Below are positions 46,429-54,726 of a stretch of DNA of 64,000 nucleotides, piece after piece (positions within the stretch are counted from its first letter, which is position 1; the number at the start of each line of letters is the position of its first letter). Below the pieces are notes generated by a model. It ran no database searches. It worked only from the letters and a program-made list of their open reading frames with translations, and had not been told where the DNA came from. The translations under genes and the position numbers were made by a program. Location of the stretch: positions 434,001-498,000 of the forward strand of contig JAWKJY010000002.1 of NCBI GenBank assembly GCA_041393535.1. The letters are read 5' to 3'. This DNA comes from JAWKJY01 sp041393535 (GTDB lineage Bacteria; Actinomycetota; Thermoleophilia; Gaiellales; Gaiellaceae).

Positions 46429-47349
46429 GTGGAGCCCTCGGTCAGCCGCCGTCGGGCGCGCCTGCGCCGGCTCGGGACGTTCCTCCTCGTGCTGGGCCTG
46501 CTCGTCTCGGCCTACGCGGTCACCGTCGTGCTCTGGCGCGACCCGGTGACTGACGTCTACGCCCGCTGGCAGCAGCATCGCCTCGCCGACGAGCTCGAGC
46601 GCGAGGAGGCGGCGCTCCTCGCGGCGGCGCCGCTCGACGGCGCCCCGGCGGCGATCGCGGTGCCGGTCGAGCCCGCGGCGGCGACGAGCACCGCCTCGGC
46701 TCCGCTCGACCCCGGGCCGACCCCCTCGTCGACCGCGTCGCCCCGGCCGCTCGCGGGCCCGCCGCTCTCGGTGCTCCCGGGCCCCGCGGAGATCGCGGCC
46801 GCGCCCGCGCCGGCCGAGGCGACCCCGGAGGAGCGCGCCGCCGCGCTCGAGGCGCGCCTGCGCGCGGACGCCGAGCGGGTGACGGCGCGGCTCGGGCAGG
46901 GCAGGGCGCTCGGGCGCCTCGTCATCCCGAGGCTCGGGCTGCGCACGATCGTCGTGAACGGCACCCGCTGGGCGGAGGACCTCTCGCGCGGCCCCGGCAA
47001 GTACGAGCAGACCGTCCTGCCCGGACTCGGCGGGCTGACCGCGATCGCCGGGCACCGGACGACGTTCGGGGCGCCGTTCCGCCACATCGACGACCTCGAG
47101 GCCGGCGACCCGATCTCGCTGGAGCTGCCGTACGGGACGTTCCGCTATCGCGTGGTCGGGCACCGGATCGTCGACAAGGCCGACTGGAGCATCATCCGCC
47201 CGCGCGGCTACGAGGCGCTCGTGCTCTCCGCGTGCCACCCGCTCTACAGCGCGGCGCAGCGCTGGATCGTGGTCGCGCGCCTCGCCTCGGTCGAGCTGCG
47301 CTCCGGCGCCGTCTGGCGCCCGGCCGGCGAGCCGACGGCCGCGACGTAG
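46429..47349 (+). CDS. Class E sortase
   Basis: 306 residues. An N-terminal membrane anchor (LGTFLLVLGLLVSAYAV, ~15-35) is followed by a long Ala/Pro/Glu-rich stalk (~55-150) and a sortase domain with RLVIPRLGLRTIVVNGT, the His in AGHRTTFGAPFRH, the catalytic Cys in LSACHPLYSAAQRW and the Arg in that same block. It cleaves LPxTG/LAxTG-like motifs and links proteins to peptidoglycan; the LPFTG protein nearby is the obvious substrate. GTG 46429 has TACAGT six bases upstream (46417-46422), so it is probably leaderless. Confidence 0.9.
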   Translation: MEPSVSRRRARLRRLGTFLLVLGLLVSAYAVTVVLWRDPVTDVYARWQQHRLADELEREEAALLAAAPLDGAPAAIAVPVEPAAATSTASAPLDPGPTPSSTASPRPLAGPPLSVLPGPAEIAAAPAPAEATPEERAAALEARLRADAERVTARLGQGRALGRLVIPRLGLRTIVVNGTRWAEDLSRGPGKYEQTVLPGLGGLTAIAGHRTTFGAPFRHIDDLEAGDPISLELPYGTFRYRVVGHRIVDKADWSIIRPRGYEALVLSACHPLYSAAQRWIVVARLASVELRSGAVWRPAGEPTAAT

Positions 47350-47355
47350 CCACGC

Positions 47356-48071
47356 TCACACCTCGAGCTCGGCGCCCTCGCGCGCCCGCTCGGCGTCGGG
47401 CGGCGTCGGCAGCTCGCCGGGCCGGTGGACGAGCACGGTGCGCCTCGCCCCGAGCGCGAGGGCCTCGCTCGCGCGCAGGTGGCCGCGCGGCGCCCGCTCG
47501 ACCGCGTCCTCGGCCAGGGTCGCCTCGCAGAGCAGCAGGTCGGCGTCCGCGGCGACCCGGAGAGCCCGTCGCACGGACCGGAGTCGCCCGAGTAGGCGAG
47601 CAGCCGTCCGTCCGGGCCCGTGACGCGGAAGCCCCAGGCGGGCGCGCCGTAGTGCTCGACGCGCAGCGGCTCGACGTGGAAGCCCGCGAGCTCGAACGGT
47701 GCGCCGTCGGCGTACTCGTCGACCGCGAACGCCCGCTCGAACATCCCGGGCAGGCCGAAGCGGGCCGCGAACGCCTCGAGCGCCGCGCGGCCGCCCGGCG
47801 GTAGCCGGAGCGCGGCCGGCGGCAGCGGCCCGGCCGGCCCGTAGGAGGCGAGCCAGCACCACGGCACGAGGTCGCCCCAGTGGTCGAGGTGGAGGTGCGT
47901 GATCGCGATCGCGTCGACGGGGAACGGCCCGGACGCCCGCAGGCGCGAGAGGACGCCGGGGCCGCAGTCCAGCAGCAGCGTCCCCGCGCCCGGCGCGGAG
48001 ACCACGTAGCCCGCGTGGGCGCCTCCCGGGTCGGGGAAGGCGGGCGAGCAGCCGATCACGCGGACGCGCAC
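47356..48071 (-). CDS. MBL-fold metallo-hydrolase (one frameshift)
   Basis: About 238 residues if repaired. VIGCSPAFPDPGGAHAGYVV and the metal site THLHLDHWGDL are in one frame, and YSGDSGPCDG continues until one base is lost near 47560, after which LLLCEATLAEDAVERAPRGHL and VLVHRPGE follow in another frame. The arrangement matches ribonuclease Z-like hydrolases. It is divergent from the B12-binding gene and convergent with the sortase gene, six bases apart. Start is one of two adjacent GTG codons (48071 chosen). Confidence 0.78.
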
Positions 48072-48077
48072 GCGCCA

Positions 48078-48083
48078 TATACT
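48078..48083 (+). promoter_or_regulatory. -10 element of the B12-binding protein gene
   Basis: TATACT, the closest match to the bacterial -10 consensus in the window, ends eight bases before the GTG start at 48092, predicting a leaderless mRNA. Confidence 0.55.
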
Positions 48084-48091
48084 GGCCCCTC

Positions 48092-48487
48092 GTGAGCAGG
48101 AAGATCAGGATCGTGATCGCCAAGGTCGGGCTGGACGGCCACGACCGCGGCGCCAAGGTGATCGCCCGGGCGCTGCGCGACGCGGGCATGGAGGTGATCT
48201 ACACGGGCCTCCACCAGACGCCCGAGCAGGTCGTCGCCGCCGCCGTCGACGAGGACGCCGACGCGATCGGCATCTCGATCCTCTCCGGCGCCCACATGAC
48301 CCTCGTCCCGCGCATCCTCGAGCTGCTCGCCGAGCAGGGGGCCGAGGACGTGCTCGTCGTCGTCGGCGGCACGATCCCGAAGGACGACGCCGCGGAGCTG
48401 AAGCGGCAGGGCGTCGCCGAGGTGTTCACGCCGGGCGCGCCGATGAGCGGGATCGTCGAGTTCCTGCAGCAGGCCGTCCCCGCCTAG
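48092..48487 (+). CDS. Stand-alone cobalamin-binding domain protein (methylmalonyl-CoA mutase small-domain type)
   Basis: 131 residues, the size of one B12-binding domain. The axial-ligand motif DGHDRG is at about residues 15-20, followed by SILSGAHM and VVVGGTIPKDD, as in the C-terminal domain of methylmalonyl-CoA mutase. Such separate subunits pair with a mutase large subunit to isomerise acyl-CoA esters; no large subunit is in the window. The enoyl-CoA hydratase gene follows 56 bases downstream, consistent with acyl-CoA metabolism. Confidence 0.9.
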   Translation: MSRKIRIVIAKVGLDGHDRGAKVIARALRDAGMEVIYTGLHQTPEQVVAAAVDEDADAIGISILSGAHMTLVPRILELLAEQGAEDVLVVVGGTIPKDDAAELKRQGVAEVFTPGAPMSGIVEFLQQAVPA

Positions 48488-48543
48488 GCCGGTCGCCCCG
48501 GCCCGGCTGGCAGCCCAGCACCCCTCGACCACAGGAGCGCCCC

Positions 48544-49317
48544 ATGCCGATCGACGTCGCCCGCCAGGAGACGACCGCGATCCTCACCGTGAACCGTCCC
48601 GAGGCCATGAACGCCCTGGACGTCGAGCACATGGGGGCGATCCGCGACCGCCTGCGCGAGCTGGCGGCCGACGACGCGGTCAAGGCGATCGTCGTCACCG
48701 GCGCGGGGGAGAAGGCGTTCGTCGCCGGCGCGGACATCAAGTACATGCAGTCGCTGACGCCGCTCGAGGCGCGCGCCTGGGGCCAGCTCGGCCACGAGGC
48801 GCTGACGCTGCTCGAGACGATGGGCAAGGTCACGATCGCCGCCGTCAACGGGTTCGCCCTCGGCGGCGGCTGCGAGGTCGCGCTCGCCTGCGACGTCCGC
48901 CTCGCGTCGACGAACGCCCGTTTCGGCCAGCCCGAGGTGAACCTCGGCATCTTCCCGGGCTGGGGCGGGACGATCCGGCTCGCGCGGACGACCTCGCTCG
49001 GCTTCGCGAAGGAGCTGATCCTCACCGGACGGATGGCCGGCGCCGAGGAGGCCCGGGAGCGCGGGCTCGTGAACCACGTCTACGAGCCGGCGGAGCTGAT
49101 GCCGCAGGCGCTCGAGCTCGCGGCCCTCGTCGCCGAGAAGAGCCCGCTCGCGCTCGCCTACGCGAAGGAGTCGACGAACCTCGCGCTGCAGGGCGACCAC
49201 CGCTCCAACCTCGAGACGGAGGCCCGGCTGTTCGCGATGCTCTTCGGCAGCGAGGACCAGCGCGAGGGCATGGCGGCGTTCGTCGAGAAGCGCAAGCCGG
49301 CGTTCACCGGCCGCTGA
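48544..49317 (+). CDS. Enoyl-CoA hydratase/isomerase family protein
   Basis: 257 residues. Crotonase fold with the oxyanion-hole segment AFVAGADIKYM and both active-site glutamates in place (GGGCEVALACD and GQPEVNLGIFPGWGG). It hydrates trans-2-enoyl-CoA in fatty-acid or amino-acid breakdown. Length is standard. ATG 48544 follows an AGGAG site. The upstream B12 protein and the ETF genes a few kilobases away fit beta-oxidation. Confidence 0.92.
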   Translation: MPIDVARQETTAILTVNRPEAMNALDVEHMGAIRDRLRELAADDAVKAIVVTGAGEKAFVAGADIKYMQSLTPLEARAWGQLGHEALTLLETMGKVTIAAVNGFALGGGCEVALACDVRLASTNARFGQPEVNLGIFPGWGGTIRLARTTSLGFAKELILTGRMAGAEEARERGLVNHVYEPAELMPQALELAALVAEKSPLALAYAKESTNLALQGDHRSNLETEARLFAMLFGSEDQREGMAAFVEKRKPAFTGR

Positions 49318-49319
49318 GC

Positions 49320-49339
49320 GCGGGCCGTCGGCGGCCCGC
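49320..49339 (+). terminator. Hairpin between the hydratase gene and the TPP riboswitch
   Basis: A perfect 8-bp GC stem (49320-49327 with 49332-49339) with a TCGG loop starts three bases after the hydratase stop codon. No T-tract. It would separate the hydratase transcript from the thiamine operon. Confidence 0.6.
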
Positions 49340-49350
49340 CGGCGCGGTGG

Positions 49351-49356
49351 TAGATT
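49351..49356 (+). promoter_or_regulatory. -10-like element upstream of the TPP riboswitch
   Basis: TAGATT at 49351-49356 would start transcription near 49363, just before the first conserved base of the riboswitch. No clear -35 is seen. Confidence 0.45.
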
Positions 49357-49364
49357 GGCCGTAG

Positions 49365-49446
49365 CGGGAGTCCCTGCCGGGGGCTGAGAGGCGGCCACGA
49401 GGCCGCGACCGCCGAACCTGATCTGGGTCATGCCAGCGAAGGGAGC
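49365..49446 (+). ncRNA. TPP riboswitch (THI element)
   Basis: The universally conserved blocks are present in order: GGGAGTCC, GGGGGCTGAGAGG, then ACCGCCGAACCTGATCTGGG, TCATGCCAGCGAAGGGAG. They form the pyrimidine-sensing CTGAGA helix junction and the pyrophosphate-sensing helix of the thiamine pyrophosphate aptamer. The element ends five bases before the GTG of thiG, and the terminal GGGAG is the only ribosome-binding site for that start. TPP binding is therefore expected to block translation initiation. No terminator is seen between aptamer and gene. Confidence 0.95.
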
Positions 49447-49450
49447 GCGC

Positions 49451-50233
49451 GTGCACTCGACCGACGACAGCCTCGTCATCGCCGGCCGGTCGTTCCGGTC
49501 CCGGCTGATCGGCGGGACCGGCAAGTTCGACTCGTTCGCGACCATGCGGGACGCGATCGACGCCGCGGGCGTCGAGATCGTCACGGTCGCCGTCCGGCGG
49601 ATCGACTTCGACCGGCCCGACGAGGACATCACGGCCTCGATCCCCGAGCGGATCCTGCTGCTGCCGAACACGGCCGGCTGCGAGACCGCCGACGAGGCCG
49701 TCCGCGTCGCGCGGCTCGCGCGCGCCGGCGGCCTGCCGACGTGGATCAAGCTCGAGGTGATCCCCGACCCGCGCTACCTCCTGCCTGACCCGCTCGAGAC
49801 CCTGCGCGCCGCGGCCACGCTCGTCGAGGACGGCTTCACCGTGCTCCCGTACGTCCAGCCCGACCCGGTGCTCCAGAAGAGGCTCGAGGAGGTCGGCTGC
49901 GCGACGGTGATGCCGCTCGCCGCGCCGATCGGCTCGGGGCGGGGCCTGAAGCTCCGCGAGGCGATCCGCATCATGGTCGAGCAGGCCGAGGTGCCCGTCG
50001 TCGTGGATGCTGGCCTGGGCGCCCCGTCCCATGCCGCGGAGGCGATGGAGCTCGGCGCGGACGCCTGCCTCGTCAACACGGCGATCGCCCGGGCGGGCGC
50101 CCCGGTCGGCATGGCGCGTGCAGTCCGCCTGGCCGTCGCGGCGGGGCGCGCGGCCCGCCTCGCCGGCGTGATGGACGAGCACGTCCAGGCGCAGCCGTCG
50201 AGCCCCGTCGGCGGGGTGGTCACGAAGGCATGA
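49451..50233 (+). CDS. thiG: Thiazole synthase
   Basis: 260 residues from GTG 49451. An in-frame ATG at 49430 lies inside the conserved core of the riboswitch and is rejected. ThiG features: LIGGTGKFDSFATM, the Schiff-base lysine in TWIKLEVI, LPYVQPDPVLQKRL, and the phosphate-binding glycines VVDAGLGAPSHAAEAMELGAD. It condenses deoxyxylulose-5-phosphate, dehydroglycine and ThiS-thiocarboxylate to the thiazole of thiamine. Next gene thiS overlaps by ATGA. Confidence 0.95.
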   Translation: MHSTDDSLVIAGRSFRSRLIGGTGKFDSFATMRDAIDAAGVEIVTVAVRRIDFDRPDEDITASIPERILLLPNTAGCETADEAVRVARLARAGGLPTWIKLEVIPDPRYLLPDPLETLRAAATLVEDGFTVLPYVQPDPVLQKRLEEVGCATVMPLAAPIGSGRGLKLREAIRIMVEQAEVPVVVDAGLGAPSHAAEAMELGADACLVNTAIARAGAPVGMARAVRLAVAAGRAARLAGVMDEHVQAQPSSPVGGVVTKA

Positions 50234-50445
50234 GCGTCCACGTGGGCCTCTGTACGGTGAACGGCCGCCCGCACGACCTCGAGCCGGGCGAGACGGTCGC
50301 GCGGCTGCTCGAGCGGCTGGAGTGGAGCGGGCGCTTCGCGCTGGTCGAGCTGAACGGCGAGCCGGTGGAGCGCGACCGGTTCGGCGAGGTCGGGCTGGCG
50401 GACGGCGACGCGGTGCTGGTCGCGCGCCCCGTCGCCGGCGGTTGA
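50230..50445 (+). CDS. thiS: Sulfur carrier protein ThiS
   Basis: 71 residues, beta-grasp size, ending in the essential Gly-Gly (PVAGG), which is adenylated and converted to thiocarboxylate as sulfur donor to ThiG. VNGRPHDLEPGETVARLLERL is the usual N-terminal half. ATG overlaps the thiG stop. The ThiF-like activating enzyme is not in the window. Confidence 0.92.
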   Translation: MSVHVGLCTVNGRPHDLEPGETVARLLERLEWSGRFALVELNGEPVERDRFGEVGLADGDAVLVARPVAGG

Positions 50446-50481
50446 CACCGGTTCCGGCGAGGCATCGAGTACCCTCAGCCC

Positions 50482-51081
50482 GTGCTCGACGACGCGCGCC
50501 TCTACCTCGTGACGCCGGTCGTCCCGGATCTCGGCGCGTTCCTCGAGGCGGCCGTCCACGGCGGCGTCGACGTCGTCCAGGTGCGCGAGCGCGGCCTCCA
50601 CGACGGCGAGCTGCTGCGCGCCCTCGAGCTCGCGCGCGAGACGACGACGCGCCTCGGAGTGCCGCTCGTCGTCAACGACCGCGCCGACCTCGCGCTCCTC
50701 TGCGACGCCGACCTCGTCCACGTCGGGCAGGACGACCTGCCGGTCGCGGCCGCGCGTCGGCTGGGGCTCCCCGTCGGCCTCTCGACGCACGCGCCGGCAG
50801 AGGTGGACGCGGCGGACGCGGACTACATCGGCGTCGGGCCCGTCTTCGCCACGCCGACGAAGGAGGGGCGCGCCGCGGTGGGGCTCGACCTGGTGCGACA
50901 CGCGGCCGCGCACGCGCGCCAGCCGTGGTTCGCGATCGGCGGCATCGACGCGTCGAACGTCCGGGAGGTGGCCGAGGCGGGGGCGACCCGGGTCGCCGTC
51001 GTCCGCGCGATCGTCGACAGCCCGGACCCCGAGCGCGCCGCCCGCGAGCTGCGCGACGCCCTCGTCGCGGTGCGCGCGTGA
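50482..51081 (+). CDS. thiE: Thiamine-phosphate synthase
   Basis: 199 residues. TIM-barrel motifs VDVVQVRERG, VVNDRADLALLCDAD, VHVGQDDLP, GVGPVFATPTK and FAIGGIDASN match ThiE, which joins hydroxymethylpyrimidine pyrophosphate and thiazole phosphate. GTG 50482 has TACCCT six bases upstream (50470-50475) and a TTGACA at 50442-50447, but the spacing between those two is 22 bases. It can be read with thiG-thiS or from its own leaderless promoter. Confidence 0.94.
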   Translation: MLDDARLYLVTPVVPDLGAFLEAAVHGGVDVVQVRERGLHDGELLRALELARETTTRLGVPLVVNDRADLALLCDADLVHVGQDDLPVAAARRLGLPVGLSTHAPAEVDAADADYIGVGPVFATPTKEGRAAVGLDLVRHAAAHARQPWFAIGGIDASNVREVAEAGATRVAVVRAIVDSPDPERAARELRDALVAVRA

Positions 51082-51920
51082 GGCGTCCCGTCGCCGCCGC
51101 GCTCCTCGCCGCCGCGTGCAGCGCGGCGCTCGGCCTCGCGCTCGCGACGACGGAGAGCGGCTCGGCGCCGAGCGGGCCGCTGCCCGCCGACGCGCTGCTC
51201 CCCGACCTCGACGCGGGCCCGCCCGCGAACGTCCAGATCGCGTCGGTGCGCTCCGGCGGGCGCACGCGCTACCGCCTCTCGTTCCAGTCGGCCGCGATCA
51301 ACGTCGGCCGCGGCGCGCTCGTGATCGAGGCCGCGCGGCCCGATCGGTCGACCGTCGAGATGCGCGCCGACCAGCTCGTCTCGCTGCCCGACGGCTCGAC
51401 CCGGCGCGTCACCGGGGTGGGGCGGCTGCGCTTCGTCGTCGACCCGACGCACCGGCACTGGCACCTGCTGCGCGCGATGGCCTACGAGCTGCGCTCGCTC
51501 GACGGGTCGCGGCTCGTGCGGCCAGACCGCAAGACGGGCTTCTGCCTCGGCGACCGCTTCGAGGCCGACCCGGCCGTCGACCTCCCCGGGGAGCCGACGG
51601 AGATGGTCTACAACGTCAACTGCGGCTACGACGCGCCGGAGCTGCTCGCCGTGGTCGAGGGGATCTCCGTCGGCTGGGGCGACAACTACGAGCCCTGGCG
51701 CGACGGGCAGTACATCGACGTGACGGGGGTGCCGGCCGGGCGGCACCTGCTCGTCCACCGCGTGAACCCCGATCGCGGGCTCCGCGAGGTCAAGCTCACG
51801 AACAACGCCTCCTCGGCCGTCCTCCAGCTCGCGTGGCCGAGGGGGACGAGCGCCGCGCCGACGGTCCGGGTGCTCCGCGTCTGCGGCGGCGCCCCGGTCT
51901 GCCCGCTGCCGGCCGGCTAG
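51078..51920 (+). CDS. Secreted lysyl-oxidase-like protein
   Basis: 280 residues. A signal peptide (about 1-24, AAALLAAACSAALGLALA) precedes a domain with the copper-site motif HRHWHLL near residue 130, FCLGDRF, VYNVNCGYD and GWGDNYEPWRDGQYIDVTGVPAG, as in bacterial Lysyl_oxidase-family proteins. The family oxidises lysine amino groups and forms crosslinks in animals; bacterial roles are unclear. GTG overlaps the thiE stop (GTGA), so it is translationally coupled to a thiamine gene, an odd partner. Its TAG overlaps the convergent peptidase stop in CTAG. Confidence 0.82.
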   Translation: MRRPVAAALLAAACSAALGLALATTESGSAPSGPLPADALLPDLDAGPPANVQIASVRSGGRTRYRLSFQSAAINVGRGALVIEAARPDRSTVEMRADQLVSLPDGSTRRVTGVGRLRFVVDPTHRHWHLLRAMAYELRSLDGSRLVRPDRKTGFCLGDRFEADPAVDLPGEPTEMVYNVNCGYDAPELLAVVEGISVGWGDNYEPWRDGQYIDVTGVPAGRHLLVHRVNPDRGLREVKLTNNASSAVLQLAWPRGTSAAPTVRVLRVCGGAPVCPLPAG

Positions 51921-52875
51921 CGGCCGTTGCGGAAGAGCGCCTGGATCGCGATCAGCGTCCCGGGCGCCGCCGACTGCGTCGCGAGGTCGCCGGCGAGTGG
52001 CGCCGTCCAGAGGACGACCTCGTCGCCGACGATCGCGTCGGGCGCGAGCGCCGCGTCCCTGCGGCCCTTCGCGGTCTGCTCCTGGAGCACCGCGCCGTCG
52101 GGGATGCCGACGGTGACCTCGATGTCCGCGGTGCCGCCGCGGGCGCCGGTCAGACCCGGACGCGGTCGACGTGGAGGGTGACGGCCGGCATCCCGTCCGG
52201 GAGCGCGCCGAAGGCCGTGATCGTGCCGTAGAGCGCGAGCCGCAGGCCGCCGACCGCCTGCTCCTTCGCCTTCGAGGCCTTGCTCTCGGGCACGGCGAAG
52301 AGGAGCCGGCTCGCGGTCGCGAGGTAGGGGAAGGGGTCGACCGCGTCGCCGCCCTCCGGGTGCACCTCGAAGTGCAGGTGGCTCGCGACGCCGTTCGCGT
52401 CGCCCGAGTCGCCCACGTAGCCGATCAGCTGGCCCGCGCGCACGCGCTGGCCGTTGCGCAGGCCGGGCGCGTAGGCGACGCCCGTGACGCACCCGCCGCG
52501 GTTGTCGTTCCCGGCGGTCACGTCGTTGTTCAGGTGGATGTACAGGTACGTCGTCCCGCTCGCCCCGTACAGGTAGAGCATGCAGCCGGCCCGCGACGAG
52601 CCGTTGTAGACCCGGACCTCGCCGGCCTCCGCGGCCACGACCGGCGAGCGCTTCGGGGCCATCAGGTCGTTCCCCTCGTGGCGCCCCTGGCCGCGCGGGT
52701 CGCCGAAGTCGTCCGTGTAGCTGACGTCCCCGACGACCGGGAAGACGAGCGGCGACGGGACGCCGGCCGCGAGCGCCTTGCCCTTGCGCGGCGGCGCCGC
52801 GAGCGCGCCCGGCGCGATCGCCGTCGCGACGAGGAAGGAGGAGAGGAGTGTCCGGACGAGAACCTTGAGGAGCAC
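51917..52875 (-). CDS. Secreted M23-family metallopeptidase (one frameshift)
   Basis: About 319 residues if repaired. A signal peptide (LLKVLVRTLLSSFLVATAIAP in parts) is followed by a LytM/M23 domain with both zinc motifs: HxxxD in GRHEGNDL and HxH in SHLHFEVHPEG. One G appears lost near 52155, after which a C-terminal beta-rich segment (ADIEVTVGIPDG to ALFRNGR) is in another frame. GTG 52875 is chosen because TAGGGT (52914-52909) and a GAAGG site suit it; a GTG at 52917 would overlap that -10. It probably remodels peptidoglycan. Confidence 0.8.
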
Positions 52876-52984
52876 GAGTGTGCCTTCGGCCGTTCGGGCG
52901 AGCCGGAACCCTACCACGCCCGCTCCTGGAGCCGCTCGGTTCGGCTGGCCGACGTCCGCCTCGCACCGTTAGAGTTGCGCGCAT

Positions 52985-53763
52985 ATGAAGATCGCTGTGT
53001 GTGTCAAAGAGGTTCCCGACGCGAACGTGCAGAAGCGGATCGACCCGGCGACGAAGCGGCTCGACCGCTCCGGCGAGGGGGCGCTCAATCCGAGCGACAC
53101 GAGCGCGGTCGAGGAGGCGCTTCGCATCCGCGAGGCCCGGGGCGACGGCGAGGTCGTCGTCGTCAGCATGGGGCCCGAGAGCGCCGGCAACTCCTTCGCA
53201 AGGCCCTCGCCATGGGCGCCGACCGCGCCGTCCTCGTCGCGGACGCCGCCGCGGCCGGCTCCGACCTGGTGGCGACCAGCCGCGTGCTCGCGGCGGCGCT
53301 CGAGCGCGAGTCGCCCGATCTCGTGCTCTTCGGCCAGCAGGCTGGCGACTCCGACGGCGCGCTGCTCTGGTCGGCCGTCGCGGACCGCCTGCAGCGGCCC
53401 GTCGTGTCGCAGGCCACGAGCCTCGTGCTCGAGGGCGGCAAGGCGCGCGTGAAGCGCCAGACGGAGCACGGGTACGACACGATCGAGGCGCCGCTGCCCT
53501 GCGTGATCGCCGTCTCCGACGCGATCAACGAGCCGCGCTACCCGTCCCTCAAGGGGATCATGGGCGCGAAGAAGAAGCCGCAGGACACCCTCGCGGTCGG
53601 CGACCTCGGCCTCGACGCCGGCGCCGTGGGCGCCGCGGGCTCGGGCACCGAGGTCGTCGCCCTCTCCCCGCCGCCCGCGCGCGGCGACACCAAGGTGATC
53701 GAGGACGACGGCTCGGCCGCCGAGCAGGTCGTCGCGTTCCTGGCCGAGAGGAAGCTGATCTAG
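52985..53763 (+). CDS. etfB: Electron transfer flavoprotein beta subunit (one frameshift)
   Basis: About 259 residues if repaired. CVKEVPD, DTSAVEEALRIRE, LFGQQAGDSDGALLW and SDAINEPRYPSLKGIMGAKKK are EtfB hallmarks, the last two being the signature and the AMP-binding end. The first 71 codons and the rest are in different frames; one base is lost near 53200 (ESA then QLLRKALAMGAD). Because ETF-beta is needed for the intact etfA and ETF-QO downstream to work, a sequencing error is likely. ATG 52985 has TAGAGT nine bases upstream (52970-52975). Confidence 0.9.
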
Positions 53764-54726
53764 ATGTCCACGCTGGTCTTCGTCGAGCATCACGACGGCG
53801 AGCCGCTGAAGGGCTCGCTCGGCGTGCTGTCGAAGGCGGTGAGCCTCGGCGCCCCGGTCTCGGCGGTCGTCCTCGGGGCCGGCGCCCGCGCCGCGGCCGA
53901 GCACGTCGGGGCCTACGGCGCGCAGACGGTCTACGTCGCCGACACGCCCGAGCTCGCCGCGCCGCTGCCGCAGCCGCGCGTCGACGTCCTCGCCGACCTC
54001 GTCCGGTCGAAGGGCGTCGAGAACGTCGTCCTCTCGTCCTCCGTCCTCGGCACCGACCTCGCGGCCGGTCTCGCCGCCCGCCTCGACGCCGGCCTGAACT
54101 GGGGCCTCGTCGACCTGTCGCTCGACGGCGGGCGCCTGGTCGGCAAGCAGTCCGCGCTCGGCGACTCCGTCTACGTCGACGTGGCCTGGACGACGACCAC
54201 GCGCCTCGCGCTCGTCCGCTCCGGCGCCTTCGAGCCGGTCCGCACGGGCGGTTCGGCGACGATCGAGGAGATCCCCGCGACCATCCAGGACTGGTCGGTC
54301 GCCGCGACGCTCGTCTCCACCGAGACCGCGTCGAGCGAGGGGCCGTCGATCGAGGACGCCGTGGTGATCGTCGCCGGCGGCCGCGGCCTCGGCGGGCCCG
54401 AGCACTTCGGGGTCGTCGAGGAGCTCGCGAAGGCGCTCGGCGGCGCCGTGGCGGCGACGCGCGCCGTCGTCGATGCCGGCTGGTACCCGTACTCCACCCA
54501 GGTCGGGCAGACGGGCAAGAACGTGTCGCCGAAGCTCTACGTCGCGTGCGGCATCTCCGGCGCGATCCAGCACAAGGTCGGCATGCAGAACTCCGGGACG
54601 ATCGTCGCGATCAACAAGGACAAGAACGCGCCGATCTTCGACTACTGCGACCTCGGCATCGTCGGCGACCTCCACGCGGTCGTGCCGAAGCTGACCGAGC
54701 TCGTCAAGCAGCGGAAGTCGTCGTGA
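53764..54726 (+). CDS. etfA: Electron transfer flavoprotein alpha subunit
   Basis: 320 residues. The C-terminal FAD domain has IVAGGRGLGG, VGQTGKNVSPKLYVACGISG and NKDKNAPIFDYCDLGIVGDL. With EtfB it accepts electrons from acyl-CoA dehydrogenases. ATG starts immediately after the etfB stop and the ETF-QO gene overlaps by GTGA, so all three are one operon. Confidence 0.95.
   Translation: MSTLVFVEHHDGEPLKGSLGVLSKAVSLGAPVSAVVLGAGARAAAEHVGAYGAQTVYVADTPELAAPLPQPRVDVLADLVRSKGVENVVLSSSVLGTDLAAGLAARLDAGLNWGLVDLSLDGGRLVGKQSALGDSVYVDVAWTTTTRLALVRSGAFEPVRTGGSATIEEIPATIQDWSVAATLVSTETASSEGPSIEDAVVIVAGGRGLGGPEHFGVVEELAKALGGAVAATRAVVDAGWYPYSTQVGQTGKNVSPKLYVACGISGAIQHKVGMQNSGTIVAINKDKNAPIFDYCDLGIVGDLHAVVPKLTELVKQRKSS

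Noticed and set aside
49430..49450. ATG 49430 as the thiG start
   Set aside because: It lies in the conserved core of the TPP riboswitch; GTG 49451 directly follows the element.
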